23,828 nucleotides of DNA from an uncultured Mycoplasmatota bacterium. Lineage in GTDB: Bacteria; Bacillota_I; Bacilli_A; RF39; UBA660. The number at the start of each line of letters is the position of its first letter. Positions within the stretch are counted from its first letter, which is position 1. The translations under genes and the position numbers were made by a program. Below are positions 8,116 through 16,309 of this stretch, piece after piece. The DNA lies in NCBI GenBank assembly GCA_900554615.1, contig USIB01000017.1:1-23828 (forward strand), in the 5' to 3' direction. The notes below the pieces were generated by a model. That model searched no databases. It was given only the letters and a program-made list of their open reading frames with translations, and was not told the origin of the DNA.

Positions 8116-11100
8116 GTGACAAATATTAGTCTATATAGTGAAGTATTAAAACAAGCAAGTATTGTAGATGTATTGAACTATTATGGATTAAATTTAAATC
8201 ATAATAAATGTTTATGTCCTTTTCATAATGATAACAATCCTAGTTTGGTAGTTAATCCTAAAAAGAACATTGCAACATGTTTTGCATGTGGGACAGGTGG
8301 AAATGCTATTTCATTTGTTCAGAAGTATGAAAAAATTGTTAACAATAATGATATTTCTTTTAATGAGGCAATTACCAAAGTTGTATCAGAAATTTGTCAT
8401 TTGAATATAGATGTATCTCATTTAAAAAAGAATAAATATAATAATAAGTATTTTGTATCTTCAAGAAGGTATACAGAAGATGAGCAAAAACTTTTACAAC
8501 TAAATGAAAAACTAAATAAATTATTTTCTTATAATTTGAGCGTATCTAAAGAACCTAAAGATTATTTATATAAAAGAAATATAACAGATAAGGATATGAA
8601 AGAAGTAAGTATGGGATTTGCTCCCAAAGGACAATTACTAAAAATTTCAGAAAAAAATGAAAATTATCCACGCCCTGAATTAATAGAACTCGGATATTTA
8701 CGACACAATGATTATGGTGATTTATACGAAACTTTTTCAGATAGAATTATGATTCCTATTCATGATGAAAAAGGAAATATAGTCACCTTTTGTGGTCGTA
8801 CTATTAAAGATGAAACGCCTAAATATTTACACACACATGAAACAAAAATCTTTCAAAAGAAAGACTTGTTATATAATTTTTCTAATGCTAAACCATTAGC
8901 ATATAATAATGAATTAATTTTAGTAGAAGGTTATATGGATGTTGTAGGTGCTAAAAAAATAGGGTTTGAAAATGTAGCAGCATTAATGGGTACGGTAATT
9001 ACTCCTGAGCATATAAAGTTGATTAAAAATAATCGTTCATCAATTACTTTGGCATTAGACAATGATTTTGATAAACAGGAAAATATAGGGAGAACAAAAA
9101 TGCTTCAACACATTCCTGTATTATTAAGTGAAGGTTTTAAGGTTGATGTAATAGACTTTTCTAAAATAGGTGACTACAAAGATTTTGGTGTTTTAGGAGA
9201 AAAAGAAATACCGTTTATGGAAGTCCAGAAAGCTAAAACTTCTGGATTTTCATTTTTATTAGATTACAAATATTTTAATAATTTAGAATTAAATGTTGAA
9301 AATATTTCTCTTGTATACAAACAATTAAAACAAGATAAAATAATTAATAACACTTATGATGAATCATTATTCAAAGAATATTTATTAAATCGAACTGAGT
9401 ACAATAAAAAAGAATTAGATGAAATAATTTATCCAAAAAGAATAGAAGAAAAAGAAAGTGCTTTAAGTAAATTTAATTCAAAAGCTATGAGTAATTTTCT
9501 TTATTCTGAATTAAAATTGCAAATAGATAAAATGGATGATGTAGTATTGTCTTCATATTACTTAAATTTTAAAGGTTCAGTTGAAAATAGATTAGTGTCT
9601 ATATTTAATAAAGATCCTGAATTATATTTAGATTATTCTACATCAACTTTGAATACTAAACTTTTATTGAATGAATTCTTAAAGGATAATAAAGAATATT
9701 CTGATTATGAAACTCTTAATCGTTTTAAATATAATTCTGTATTTGATAAAACTTATATTAAAAATTCTAAAGGTAGTGCAATGATAAAATTAAAAGATAA
9801 TCAAAAGCAAATGGTAATTGATCAATATGAGAATAGTTTATCTGATGAATCAAAATTGGCTTTAGAAGAAGTTGAAGAACTATATATTATTAATAGCATT
9901 GATGATCTTGATGGTATTTTAAATTATGATAATAATACACTTAATATGATAAAAGATAATTTAAAAAATAGAATGTTTTTAAACAAAGATAAAATGGAAT
10001 TTTTTAAATATGGAAATCTTTTTCCTAGTATTAATAAAGAATTTATAGATGATAAGTTTAAAGGGTCAACTGGTAATTTTAAAACAATATTATTTTATAA
10101 TAATTTGGATAATAAATTGAATATAGATAAAAGTAATGTTGTATCAGAAAAAGAGTTAAAAAAAACTGAAGAATCTAAATCAAAAGAAATGGATAAAACT
10201 AAGAAAAGTTTTATTAAAAGAGATTATGAATTTTCAATTAATAAAATGTTATTGATAGACTCTAAGGAAACTGATACACATTATTTTGTAAGGATACCAT
10301 TTACAAGTGCTAAAGAATATTTTTATATACCTAAAAATGAATGTTTAAAATCAGATAATGGAGATACCATTTTTACAAAGTTAAAGTACGGACAATCTCA
10401 TTCAATATACAATGTTGATGGTGAATATATTGGTACAAAAAGTTTTGAAGAGTTAAAAGAAAATTGGGAGGATAAAACTAAAAAAAACGTAAGGGTTTTA
10501 GAAAAAACTGAAGATGTTCAGTCAGTCCCAAAGGAAGAAGATATTTTATATGACAATAGTTATATTTCAAAATATAAAGAACCTATATGTAAAATATACC
10601 ATTCTAAAATATACTTAGAAACAGAAAAAGGATTTTATATTAAAACTGAAGATCCAAATGTTCTACTATTTGCAATAAAGAAAATATGTAATTGGACAGA
10701 TAATAAAAGTTATTTAATCATAGCACCACGTAAAGGAATATTTAATAGTGGTATGTCAAAATATAGATTAACAGGATATAAAAAAGATTATGAAGGAAAG
10801 TTATCTTTTTCTGAAATCAGTAAATATGTTAAGGTATTTACACCTAGTAATTTGAAAAATAAGGAAATTTTAACTTTAGAAATTCCAAAAGTAAAATGTA
10901 GTTTTAAATCTAATTTTATAAAAGTACCATTGGTTATAGATGGTTTAGAAGGATATATAGAAGTTAATTTAGTAAAGAGTAAGATTGATAAAGAGAAAGT
11001 AGTATTAGAATTTTTGAAGGATGAACAAATTGGATTTCATAATATTAATGATGAATATATTAATCATTATACTAGTTCTAAAATAATAGATAGTTATAAT

Positions 11101-11181
11101 AAAATGATTAATAATAAAATAATTCAATTTCCTAATTCTAAAGAAGTTGTTTATGACGTACCAGAAAAGGAGGCAGCATAA
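8116..11181 (+). CDS. DnaG-like primase with long C-terminal extension
   Basis: A 1021-residue primase-type protein. The GTG start lies directly after the preceding stop; no good alternative start precedes the zinc finger. Residues 31-70 form a CHC2 zinc-binding domain: Cys34-x2-His37...Cys55-x2-Cys58, followed by G-T-G-G-N-A. The RNA-polymerase core follows, with a catalytic Toprim domain at about 266-340: Glu271 in V-E-G-Y-M-D, and Asp315 and Asp317 in A-L-D-N-D. Residues 345-445 could correspond to the helicase-interaction region of DnaG. The remaining 570 or so residues exceed the usual DnaG length (about 600) and match nothing I recognise: helical to about 600, a Lys/Glu linker near 680-700, then a beta-rich end. 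On conjugative elements such primases are thought to serve second-strand synthesis or element replication; which applies here is inference. Confidence 0.9.
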   Translation: MTNISLYSEVLKQASIVDVLNYYGLNLNHNKCLCPFHNDNNPSLVVNPKKNIATCFACGTGGNAISFVQKYEKIVNNNDISFNEAITKVVSEICHLNIDVSHLKKNKYNNKYFVSSRRYTEDEQKLLQLNEKLNKLFSYNLSVSKEPKDYLYKRNITDKDMKEVSMGFAPKGQLLKISEKNENYPRPELIELGYLRHNDYGDLYETFSDRIMIPIHDEKGNIVTFCGRTIKDETPKYLHTHETKIFQKKDLLYNFSNAKPLAYNNELILVEGYMDVVGAKKIGFENVAALMGTVITPEHIKLIKNNRSSITLALDNDFDKQENIGRTKMLQHIPVLLSEGFKVDVIDFSKIGDYKDFGVLGEKEIPFMEVQKAKTSGFSFLLDYKYFNNLELNVENISLVYKQLKQDKIINNTYDESLFKEYLLNRTEYNKKELDEIIYPKRIEEKESALSKFNSKAMSNFLYSELKLQIDKMDDVVLSSYYLNFKGSVENRLVSIFNKDPELYLDYSTSTLNTKLLLNEFLKDNKEYSDYETLNRFKYNSVFDKTYIKNSKGSAMIKLKDNQKQMVIDQYENSLSDESKLALEEVEELYIINSIDDLDGILNYDNNTLNMIKDNLKNRMFLNKDKMEFFKYGNLFPSINKEFIDDKFKGSTGNFKTILFYNNLDNKLNIDKSNVVSEKELKKTEESKSKEMDKTKKSFIKRDYEFSINKMLLIDSKETDTHYFVRIPFTSAKEYFYIPKNECLKSDNGDTIFTKLKYGQSHSIYNVDGEYIGTKSFEELKENWEDKTKKNVRVLEKTEDVQSVPKEEDILYDNSYISKYKEPICKIYHSKIYLETEKGFYIKTEDPNVLLFAIKKICNWTDNKSYLIIAPRKGIFNSGMSKYRLTGYKKDYEGKLSFSEISKYVKVFTPSNLKNKEILTLEIPKVKCSFKSNFIKVPLVIDGLEGYIEVNLVKSKIDKEKVVLEFLKDEQIGFHNINDEYINHYTSSKIIDSYNKMINNKIIQFPNSKEVVYDVPEKEAA

Positions 11182-12510
11182 ATGGATGGTAATGCTAAAC
11201 ACGATTTAGAGCATACTGCTGAAAAATCAGTATCAATGTCTGCAAAGATTAGTAAAATTTCTACCATTTTATTTGGTAGATTTTTAATAAAAGCAAATCG
11301 TTATTATCAAAAACACTTTTCTTCATCTATGAGAGCTTTAAGAAAAGATGGGGCTACAAAAGAATTATGTGTATCTCCACCATTAACAAGAGCAGAAGTT
11401 AAACAGATTATAACTTCATGTCATGAGAATAATATTCTTATGGGAATTAAAAAAATGCACCCTGATGGAGAATTAAGTAATAATAAATCTTTATATCAAC
11501 AAGAAAAACTTGCTCATAATGAAATTAAGTATAAGAAATGGGATGAAAGACGTAAGGCAACATCAAAGATAAAAATTTTAAATAAAATTTGTAAACATCA
11601 AGCAGATAAATATAAAAATATTTCAGCATATAATTTGAAATTATCTAATAGATGGTTGTCCTTTCAAGAGAAGACACGTAAAATAAAACCCTTAAATAAA
11701 TATTGTAAGATGAAAGCAGATAATTATAAAAATATTGCTATTCAAGAAAAAACAAAAGATGAAGAGGAACAATATGTAATTATTTTTAATAAAAGCAAAT
11801 TATCATTTTTTAATGAACAATTAGCTAAAATACCACCTAATAGATTAAAGCAAGAAACAAAAAGTGATTTAGATGGTATAAATAATGAAGAAATAATTGA
11901 TGATAGAAATATAGAACCTATGGTTTCAAGAGGTATGAATTTAAGTGTAAATGATCTTAATAAAATAGGTGAAGATTTTGGATCATGTCCTGTTAGAGAT
12001 TATAGTAAAAATTATTGTATTCAAAAAATAACTAAGGAAGAATATTGTGAAATTAGAGAACAGTTATTTGAACTACCAAGTCATGGTGCTTGTGTTCTTA
12101 ATGAAAAAGAAATGATAATAGCTATTCGTTCTGAGGATTTAGATGATTATAGAGAATATGCTCCAGAAAGACCTATAAAAGAATATGGTTCATCTGGTGG
12201 TAGAGCAATAGAAAGTGAATCTAATATTCATGATATTATGGAATTAGAAATAAATGATATTAAAAGATATAAAGAATTTAAAGAAACCTATTCATCTAAA
12301 GATTATGTAGCAGAAATTGCTCCAAATGGTAAAACTACTATATTATTAAAAGAAACAGACACAAAGAATCTTTTAGAAGAGAGTAAAAAAAAATCAAAAA
12401 CAGAGGATTTAGTAAAAGAGGCAAATGAATTAGCAGAAAAGAGTAAGACTGATAAAGTTGTTGAAAATGTTGCGTTAGAACAGAAAGAAGAACAAGAAAT
12501 TGATCGTTAA
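11182..12510 (+). CDS. PcfB/DUF3801-like relaxosome accessory protein, extended
   Basis: A 442-residue charged cytosolic protein starting one base after the primase stop with AAAAGGAGG at 11165-11173. The N-terminal part (K-I-S-K-I-S...F-L-I-K-A-N, P-L-T-R-A-E-V-K-Q-I, then Y-V-I-I-F-N-K near residues 192-200) resembles PcfB/DUF3801 proteins, which aid coupling of relaxase and DNA to the PcfC-type ATPase; in known elements PcfB is encoded directly upstream of PcfC, as here. Two features differ from the short family norm. A 20-residue motif is duplicated (K129-I-K-I-L-N-K-I-C-K and K167-I-K-P-L-N-K-Y-C-K), apparently inside the PcfB fold. There is also a second module from about residue 245 to 395 with Gly- and Cys-containing segments, followed by a Lys/Glu-rich tail. 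The assignment rests on remembered pattern plus position. Confidence 0.6.
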   Translation: MDGNAKHDLEHTAEKSVSMSAKISKISTILFGRFLIKANRYYQKHFSSSMRALRKDGATKELCVSPPLTRAEVKQIITSCHENNILMGIKKMHPDGELSNNKSLYQQEKLAHNEIKYKKWDERRKATSKIKILNKICKHQADKYKNISAYNLKLSNRWLSFQEKTRKIKPLNKYCKMKADNYKNIAIQEKTKDEEEQYVIIFNKSKLSFFNEQLAKIPPNRLKQETKSDLDGINNEEIIDDRNIEPMVSRGMNLSVNDLNKIGEDFGSCPVRDYSKNYCIQKITKEEYCEIREQLFELPSHGACVLNEKEMIIAIRSEDLDDYREYAPERPIKEYGSSGGRAIESESNIHDIMELEINDIKRYKEFKETYSSKDYVAEIAPNGKTTILLKETDTKNLLEESKKKSKTEDLVKEANELAEKSKTDKVVENVALEQKEEQEIDR

Positions 12511-14443
12511 ACGCAATAAGAAGAGTAGTATTATAATTGTCTTACTAATAATGTTAGTTGCCTCTTATTACACACTTAGAGTTTGTAGTCTTACAGAAAT
12601 GGCTGGTAAGTTTGAATTTTCACAGTTAACTGAAGCGTTAGATAAACTTCATATTATTTCTACACCTGTTATATTAAATATGAAGACTATTACTACTTCT
12701 TTGTTTGTTGGAATATTTACATGGGGAATCATTCAAACTGTTGCAAATCAAAATAAAAAGAATTTGCAAGAAAATACTTATGGTAGTGCAGAATGGGAAA
12801 ATCCAAAAGTAATAAAACCTTACTGTGAGAAAGAATTAGAAAAGAATCAAATATTTACTGCTACTGAAATGTTTGCTAAAAATATGCGAATATCTAAAAG
12901 AAATAGACATTTAATTTTAATTGGTAGACCAGGAAGTGGTAAATCAAGATATTATTTTAAAGTTAATTTATTAAATGCAAATGGAGAAACATTTGTTGTC
13001 ACAGATCCGAAAGGAGAATTAGTAAGAGATTGTGGAATGTCTTTGATTAATCTCGGATATGATATTCGTGTTTTAAATCTAGTTGATAAATCAAAATCAG
13101 ATCATTTTAATCCACTTATGTATATAAAAAAAATCAATAAAACTATTGATAATAGTAAGGAAACTCAAGAATGGATAGCTGAAGATGATGTAATGACATT
13201 AATTAATACTATAATGTTAAATACAAAATCAGAAACTATTGAATCCAATACTGGTGATCCATTTTGGGAGAAGGCAGAGATGGTTTTTCTTCAAGCAATT
13301 ATTTATTATATAATTTTTAATTATGATGATAAAGAAAAGAATTTTAAAACTGTTTTAAAATTAATTAGACTTGCTGAACCTGATAAAGAAGGAAATTCAA
13401 CATTGAGTAGAATGTTTGATGTTTGGGCAGAAAAAGATCCAGAAAATATAGGTGTTAAGCAATGGAAACATTTTAAAGTATCTGCATCATCACCAAAAAT
13501 GATGAGTACAATCATAATGACTGCATCTGCACGTCTAGCACCTTTTAATATATCTGAAATAGAGTCTATGACTGTTGACGATACAATGGAATTAAATAGA
13601 ATTGGTGGTAAGGGTGATGAGGGTAAAATTGCTTATTTCATCATTAATAGTCCAAATGATTCTACTTTCAATTTTATGGCTAGTATTTTATATACTCAAA
13701 TATTTTCAATAATAGATGCCAATGCTAGTAAAAATAATGGCTCTCTATCTACTCCTGTTCAAATATACTGTGATGAGTGGGCACAACTTGGGGTAATCCC
13801 ACGCTACTTAGAAAATTTGGCTTATGTTCGTGGATTAAATTGTGGAATTACGACGTGTCTACAAAGTCTATCTCAGTTGAAAAAGGTTTATAAGGATAAT
13901 TGGGAAACAGCTCTGGATTGTTCAGACTATGTATTGTTTTTAGGTTCAAGGTCTAAAGAAACTTTAGAATATATGAGTAGTATGTTGGGTAAAAAAAGTT
14001 GGTATAAAAAGTCTTCTGGTCGTACGTATTCAAAACAAGGTTCATCATCTTATAACTGGGATATAGTTGGACGTGAGTTAGCATTTGTAGATGAACTTGC
14101 AAGAATGGAGAGTGGATATGGTATTTTATTGGTTGCTGGTATGCGACCTTTTTATTCTAAATTATATGATTTAACTAAGCATCCTAGATATAATGAACTA
14201 TTTGAAAGTTGGAATGAAAAGGAAACAATTCAGAATAAATATGATCATTCGATAGAAAGGGGAAAAGATAAAGAAACAAAAAGAAAACAGCAGATGTTTA
14301 GGGAACTAGGATTAGGGTTTGTAAAAGTAAAACCAGAATTTAAAGCAAGAGATTTAACTCAATATGAAGAACGCAAGTTTAATGAAGATGCAATTTTGCT
14401 TTCTTCTAAGAGTTTAACGGATGAATTATTGGATAATTTATAA
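12500..14443 (+). CDS. virD4: Type IV coupling ATPase (VirD4/TraG/PcfC family)
   Basis: A 647-residue coupling protein that links the DNA substrate to the conjugation channel at the inner face of the membrane. The N-terminus has two membrane helices (about 11-28 and 52-80). The motor domain carries Walker A G142-R-P-G-S-G-K-S149, the family motif T168-D-P-K-G-E, and Walker B ending in Asp425-Glu426 of I-Y-C-D-E-W-A-Q, with a later L-Q-S-L-S-Q-L segment typical of the family. Length fits VirD4/PcfC proteins. The TTG start overlaps the upstream gene by 11 bases and has only a weak ribosome binding site, suggesting coupling to translation of the PcfB-like gene. It yields a proper membrane start (M-I-V-K-R-N-K-K). 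An ATG at 12551 would cut into the first helix and is less likely. Confidence 0.93.
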   Translation: MIVKRNKKSSIIIVLLIMLVASYYTLRVCSLTEMAGKFEFSQLTEALDKLHIISTPVILNMKTITTSLFVGIFTWGIIQTVANQNKKNLQENTYGSAEWENPKVIKPYCEKELEKNQIFTATEMFAKNMRISKRNRHLILIGRPGSGKSRYYFKVNLLNANGETFVVTDPKGELVRDCGMSLINLGYDIRVLNLVDKSKSDHFNPLMYIKKINKTIDNSKETQEWIAEDDVMTLINTIMLNTKSETIESNTGDPFWEKAEMVFLQAIIYYIIFNYDDKEKNFKTVLKLIRLAEPDKEGNSTLSRMFDVWAEKDPENIGVKQWKHFKVSASSPKMMSTIIMTASARLAPFNISEIESMTVDDTMELNRIGGKGDEGKIAYFIINSPNDSTFNFMASILYTQIFSIIDANASKNNGSLSTPVQIYCDEWAQLGVIPRYLENLAYVRGLNCGITTCLQSLSQLKKVYKDNWETALDCSDYVLFLGSRSKETLEYMSSMLGKKSWYKKSSGRTYSKQGSSSYNWDIVGRELAFVDELARMESGYGILLVAGMRPFYSKLYDLTKHPRYNELFESWNEKETIQNKYDHSIERGKDKETKRKQQMFRELGLGFVKVKPEFKARDLTQYEERKFNEDAILLSSKSLTDELLDNL

Positions 14444-14474
14444 TTATCTTTTTTATGTTGTTTAAGTTGTTAAA

Positions 14475-14507
14475 TTTTTTTTATATTAAGTGTTTACTAG
14501 TGTAAAC
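14475..14507. promoter_or_regulatory. Conserved T8/palindrome control module, copy 2
   Basis: T8 at 14475-14482, eight bases ATATTAAG, then TGTTTAC-TAGT-GTAAAC at 14491-14507, whose GTTTAC and GTAAAC arms (14492-14497 and 14502-14507) are exact reverse complements. The palindrome ends 26 bases before the ATG of the VirB2-like gene, the same distance as in the copy before the XRE gene. It marks the probable start of the channel operon. No textbook -35/-10 pair is clear; TTTATA at 14480-14485 and the right arm are only weak candidates. Confidence 0.7.
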
Positions 14508-14533
14508 GAAAATTAAAGAAAAGGAGAAAAATT

Positions 14534-14860
14534 ATGAAAAAAAAGAGTTTGGCAGTTAGAATTAAGCAGTTAAGTAAAAAAGTAGTTAGTTTGTTTAATG
14601 TAGTTTTATGTGGTTTTATTTTAAGTATTAATAGTGTATATGCACAAGGAAGTAATACAAGTAGTATTGATGGATTTATTACTTTTGTGTGTGATTGGTT
14701 GTTAAAGATTGGTGGTGTAGTTGCATTAATTGGTGCTGTTATGTTTGCTCTTGGATGGCAACGTGATGACGCTGAAGGTAAAAGTAGAGGATTGATGACT
14801 ATGATGGCAGGTTTTATGGTTATAGCAATTAGTCAATCAAAAGGTTTATTTGGATTATAA
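14534..14860 (+). CDS. VirB2-like small membrane subunit of the conjugation channel
   Basis: A 108-residue protein with AAGGAG at 14521-14526. Residues 1-37 form a long basic signal peptide ending V-Y-A before Q38. The mature part has two hydrophobic helices (about 49-74 and 85-105) joined by a short charged loop (W-Q-R-D-D-A-E-G-K-S-R). This two-helix arrangement after a signal peptide is that of VirB2/TrbC pilins and of the small 'Maff2'-type proteins of Gram-positive ICEs. In such elements it lies directly upstream of the VirB6-like gene, as here. Gram-positive systems are not known to build long pili with it; a channel subunit role is inferred from the family. Confidence 0.75.
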   Translation: MKKKSLAVRIKQLSKKVVSLFNVVLCGFILSINSVYAQGSNTSSIDGFITFVCDWLLKIGGVVALIGAVMFALGWQRDDAEGKSRGLMTMMAGFMVIAISQSKGLFGL

Positions 14861-14876
14861 GAAGGAGGATTAATAG

Positions 14877-15695
14877 ATGGCTGGATTAATTGAAAAAATA
14901 TTTCAAATATCCTTTAAAATCTTAGGTTTTAAAATTGACATTAGTGATTTTGTTGGAACAATCCGTAATTTATGTAATTGGAATTCAATTACAAAAACCA
15001 CTATATGGTCATTAGCTTCTAGTATTCATTCTGTTATTGTACCAATTGGGTTAAGTTTATTAACATTGTTCTTTTTATTAGATGTGACTAAAAAAGTAAT
15101 GGATTATGAAAGATTTAGTTGGGAACGGATGGTATTTACTTTCATCCGTTTTCTTATCTTTAAAATGTTAATTGAAAATTCATTCGAATTACTTTCGTCT
15201 ATAATGAGCATATCTAATAATATTCTTACTCAGGTCACAAGTTCATTAACTTCATCATCAGCAATACCTAATTTGGCTACACAAATGGGTGATTTAGTTA
15301 GAAACGCTGGTAATATTATTGAACGAGGGTTTATGGGAATTATTATCTTAATTCTTTATATACCTTTTATGGGTACATTAATTGGTGTTTTAGTACAAGT
15401 ATTTTTGCGTATAGGTAAGTTGATACTAAGTTTTGCATTTTCTCCTATACCTATTGCAATCGGAACTTGGGAAGATGGTCAGAATGTTTGTAAAAGATTC
15501 ATAATGTCTATTATTGCTTTAGGTTTTGAAGCATCAATGATTGTCGTAGCAACGGCAATATATTCATTGGCTTTATCCACATTAACTGATGCTGGTTCGA
15601 TTAGTTCAATGGTAGCAATAATGTTCTTGAATGGTTTCTTGATGGCAATGATTTCTATGACTAGTACAATGGCAGAAAGGTGGGTAGGTGCATAA
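14877..15695 (+). CDS. VirB6/TrbL-like polytopic membrane protein
   Basis: A 272-residue polytopic membrane protein; GAAGGAGG at 14861-14868 gives a strong start. Hydrophobic spans lie at about 43-67, 83-105, 150-175, 178-196, 203-225 and 238-262. A W-S-L-A-S-S-I-H segment precedes the first span and a Ser/Thr-rich loop (S-S-L-T-S-S-S-A) follows the second. Topology, length and position between the VirB2-like and VirB3-like genes match the VirB6/TrbL proteins of Gram-positive conjugation systems, which form the inner-membrane channel core. Its TAA stop overlaps the next ATG by one base (TAATG), a typical coupling arrangement. Confidence 0.75.
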   Translation: MAGLIEKIFQISFKILGFKIDISDFVGTIRNLCNWNSITKTTIWSLASSIHSVIVPIGLSLLTLFFLLDVTKKVMDYERFSWERMVFTFIRFLIFKMLIENSFELLSSIMSISNNILTQVTSSLTSSSAIPNLATQMGDLVRNAGNIIERGFMGIIILILYIPFMGTLIGVLVQVFLRIGKLILSFAFSPIPIAIGTWEDGQNVCKRFIMSIIALGFEASMIVVATAIYSLALSTLTDAGSISSMVAIMFLNGFLMAMISMTSTMAERWVGA

Positions 15696-16309
15696 TGGAT
15701 AGAATAGAACCAAGAATACATGATGAAATAAAGGATTATAAAGAAAAATTTTATAATTTTACTTTAAGACAATGGTTATTCGGAATTCTTCTTATTATAA
15801 CTATCGTACCGTTATATTTATTTTTAACACCTAAAATTGGTAGTAATCTTACAGGGTGGATAGTTATTATTGCTGCTATACCAATAGGCTTTTTTGGGTT
15901 TATTCCTATTCAAGGATTAAACGCAGAACGTATAATTTTTTACTGGAAACGTAATTATATCAATTTTGCTAAACCTATTTTATATAAAACTGAAGCAGAA
16001 TTATTAGAAGAAAAAACTAATAAAAAGAAGACAGGAAAACCTAAAAATAAAAAAGAAGTAAAGAGTAGTAAAAAACAAGAAAAATTAAAATTAAAAGAAT
16101 TAAAAAAAGAACGTAATAAGCAAAGAGAATTGGCACGTGCTAAAAAGAAATTTGGAATAAATACATTAGAAAATACTACTAGCAACTTTTCGTTAAGTCA
16201 GCAAGAGGCACAAGTGCTATTAAAACTCGCTAAACAAGTTGTTGGAAAGGATAATAGTGTGATATATGAAACAGAAAAAGAAAACATTGAAAAAGAAACA
16301 AAAGAATAA
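15695..16309 (+). CDS. PrgI-family (VirB3-like) membrane protein
   Basis: I place the start at the ATG 15695 (204 residues) rather than an in-frame GTG at 15680, because PrgI proteins begin close to the conserved I-x-P...D/E-I-K-D-Y-K-E-K segment and the ATG overlaps the preceding stop. Residues 2-25 hold that segment and T-L-R-Q-W. Two membrane helices follow (about 24-43 and 50-69), then G-F-I-P-I-Q-G-L-N-A-E-R, typical of the family. PrgI proteins are VirB3-like channel parts encoded directly before the VirB4 ATPase. Residues 105-155 are very Lys-rich and the C-terminal tail (L-S-Q-Q-E-A-Q-V-L-L-K-L-A-K) looks helical; this tail is longer than the usual PrgI length. Confidence 0.8.
   Translation: MDRIEPRIHDEIKDYKEKFYNFTLRQWLFGILLIITIVPLYLFLTPKIGSNLTGWIVIIAAIPIGFFGFIPIQGLNAERIIFYWKRNYINFAKPILYKTEAELLEEKTNKKKTGKPKNKKEVKSSKKQEKLKLKELKKERNKQRELARAKKKFGINTLENTTSNFSLSQQEAQVLLKLAKQVVGKDNSVIYETEKENIEKETKE

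Noticed and set aside
11005..11202. Minus-strand 65-codon frame at the primase/PcfB junction.
   Set aside because: Ile/Phe-rich shadow of AT-rich codons in the real plus-strand gene, without start signal or neighbours on that strand.
11590..11597. A GTAAAC half-site in the PcfB-like gene.
   Set aside because: Only one arm is present, without the T8 tract or the second arm, so it does not qualify as a fourth control module.
15124..15150. Inverted repeat AACGGATG / CATCCGTT with an 11-base loop inside the VirB6-like gene.
   Set aside because: The stem is only eight bases, it lies within an ordinary coding stretch (W-E-R-M-V-F-T-F-I-R-F), and the following T run is interrupted, so chance or codon choice is the simpler reading.
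15680..15694. Upstream in-frame GTG as start of the PrgI-like gene.
   Set aside because: The ATG at 15695 overlaps the previous stop and places the conserved family segment at the very N-terminus, as usual for PrgI proteins.
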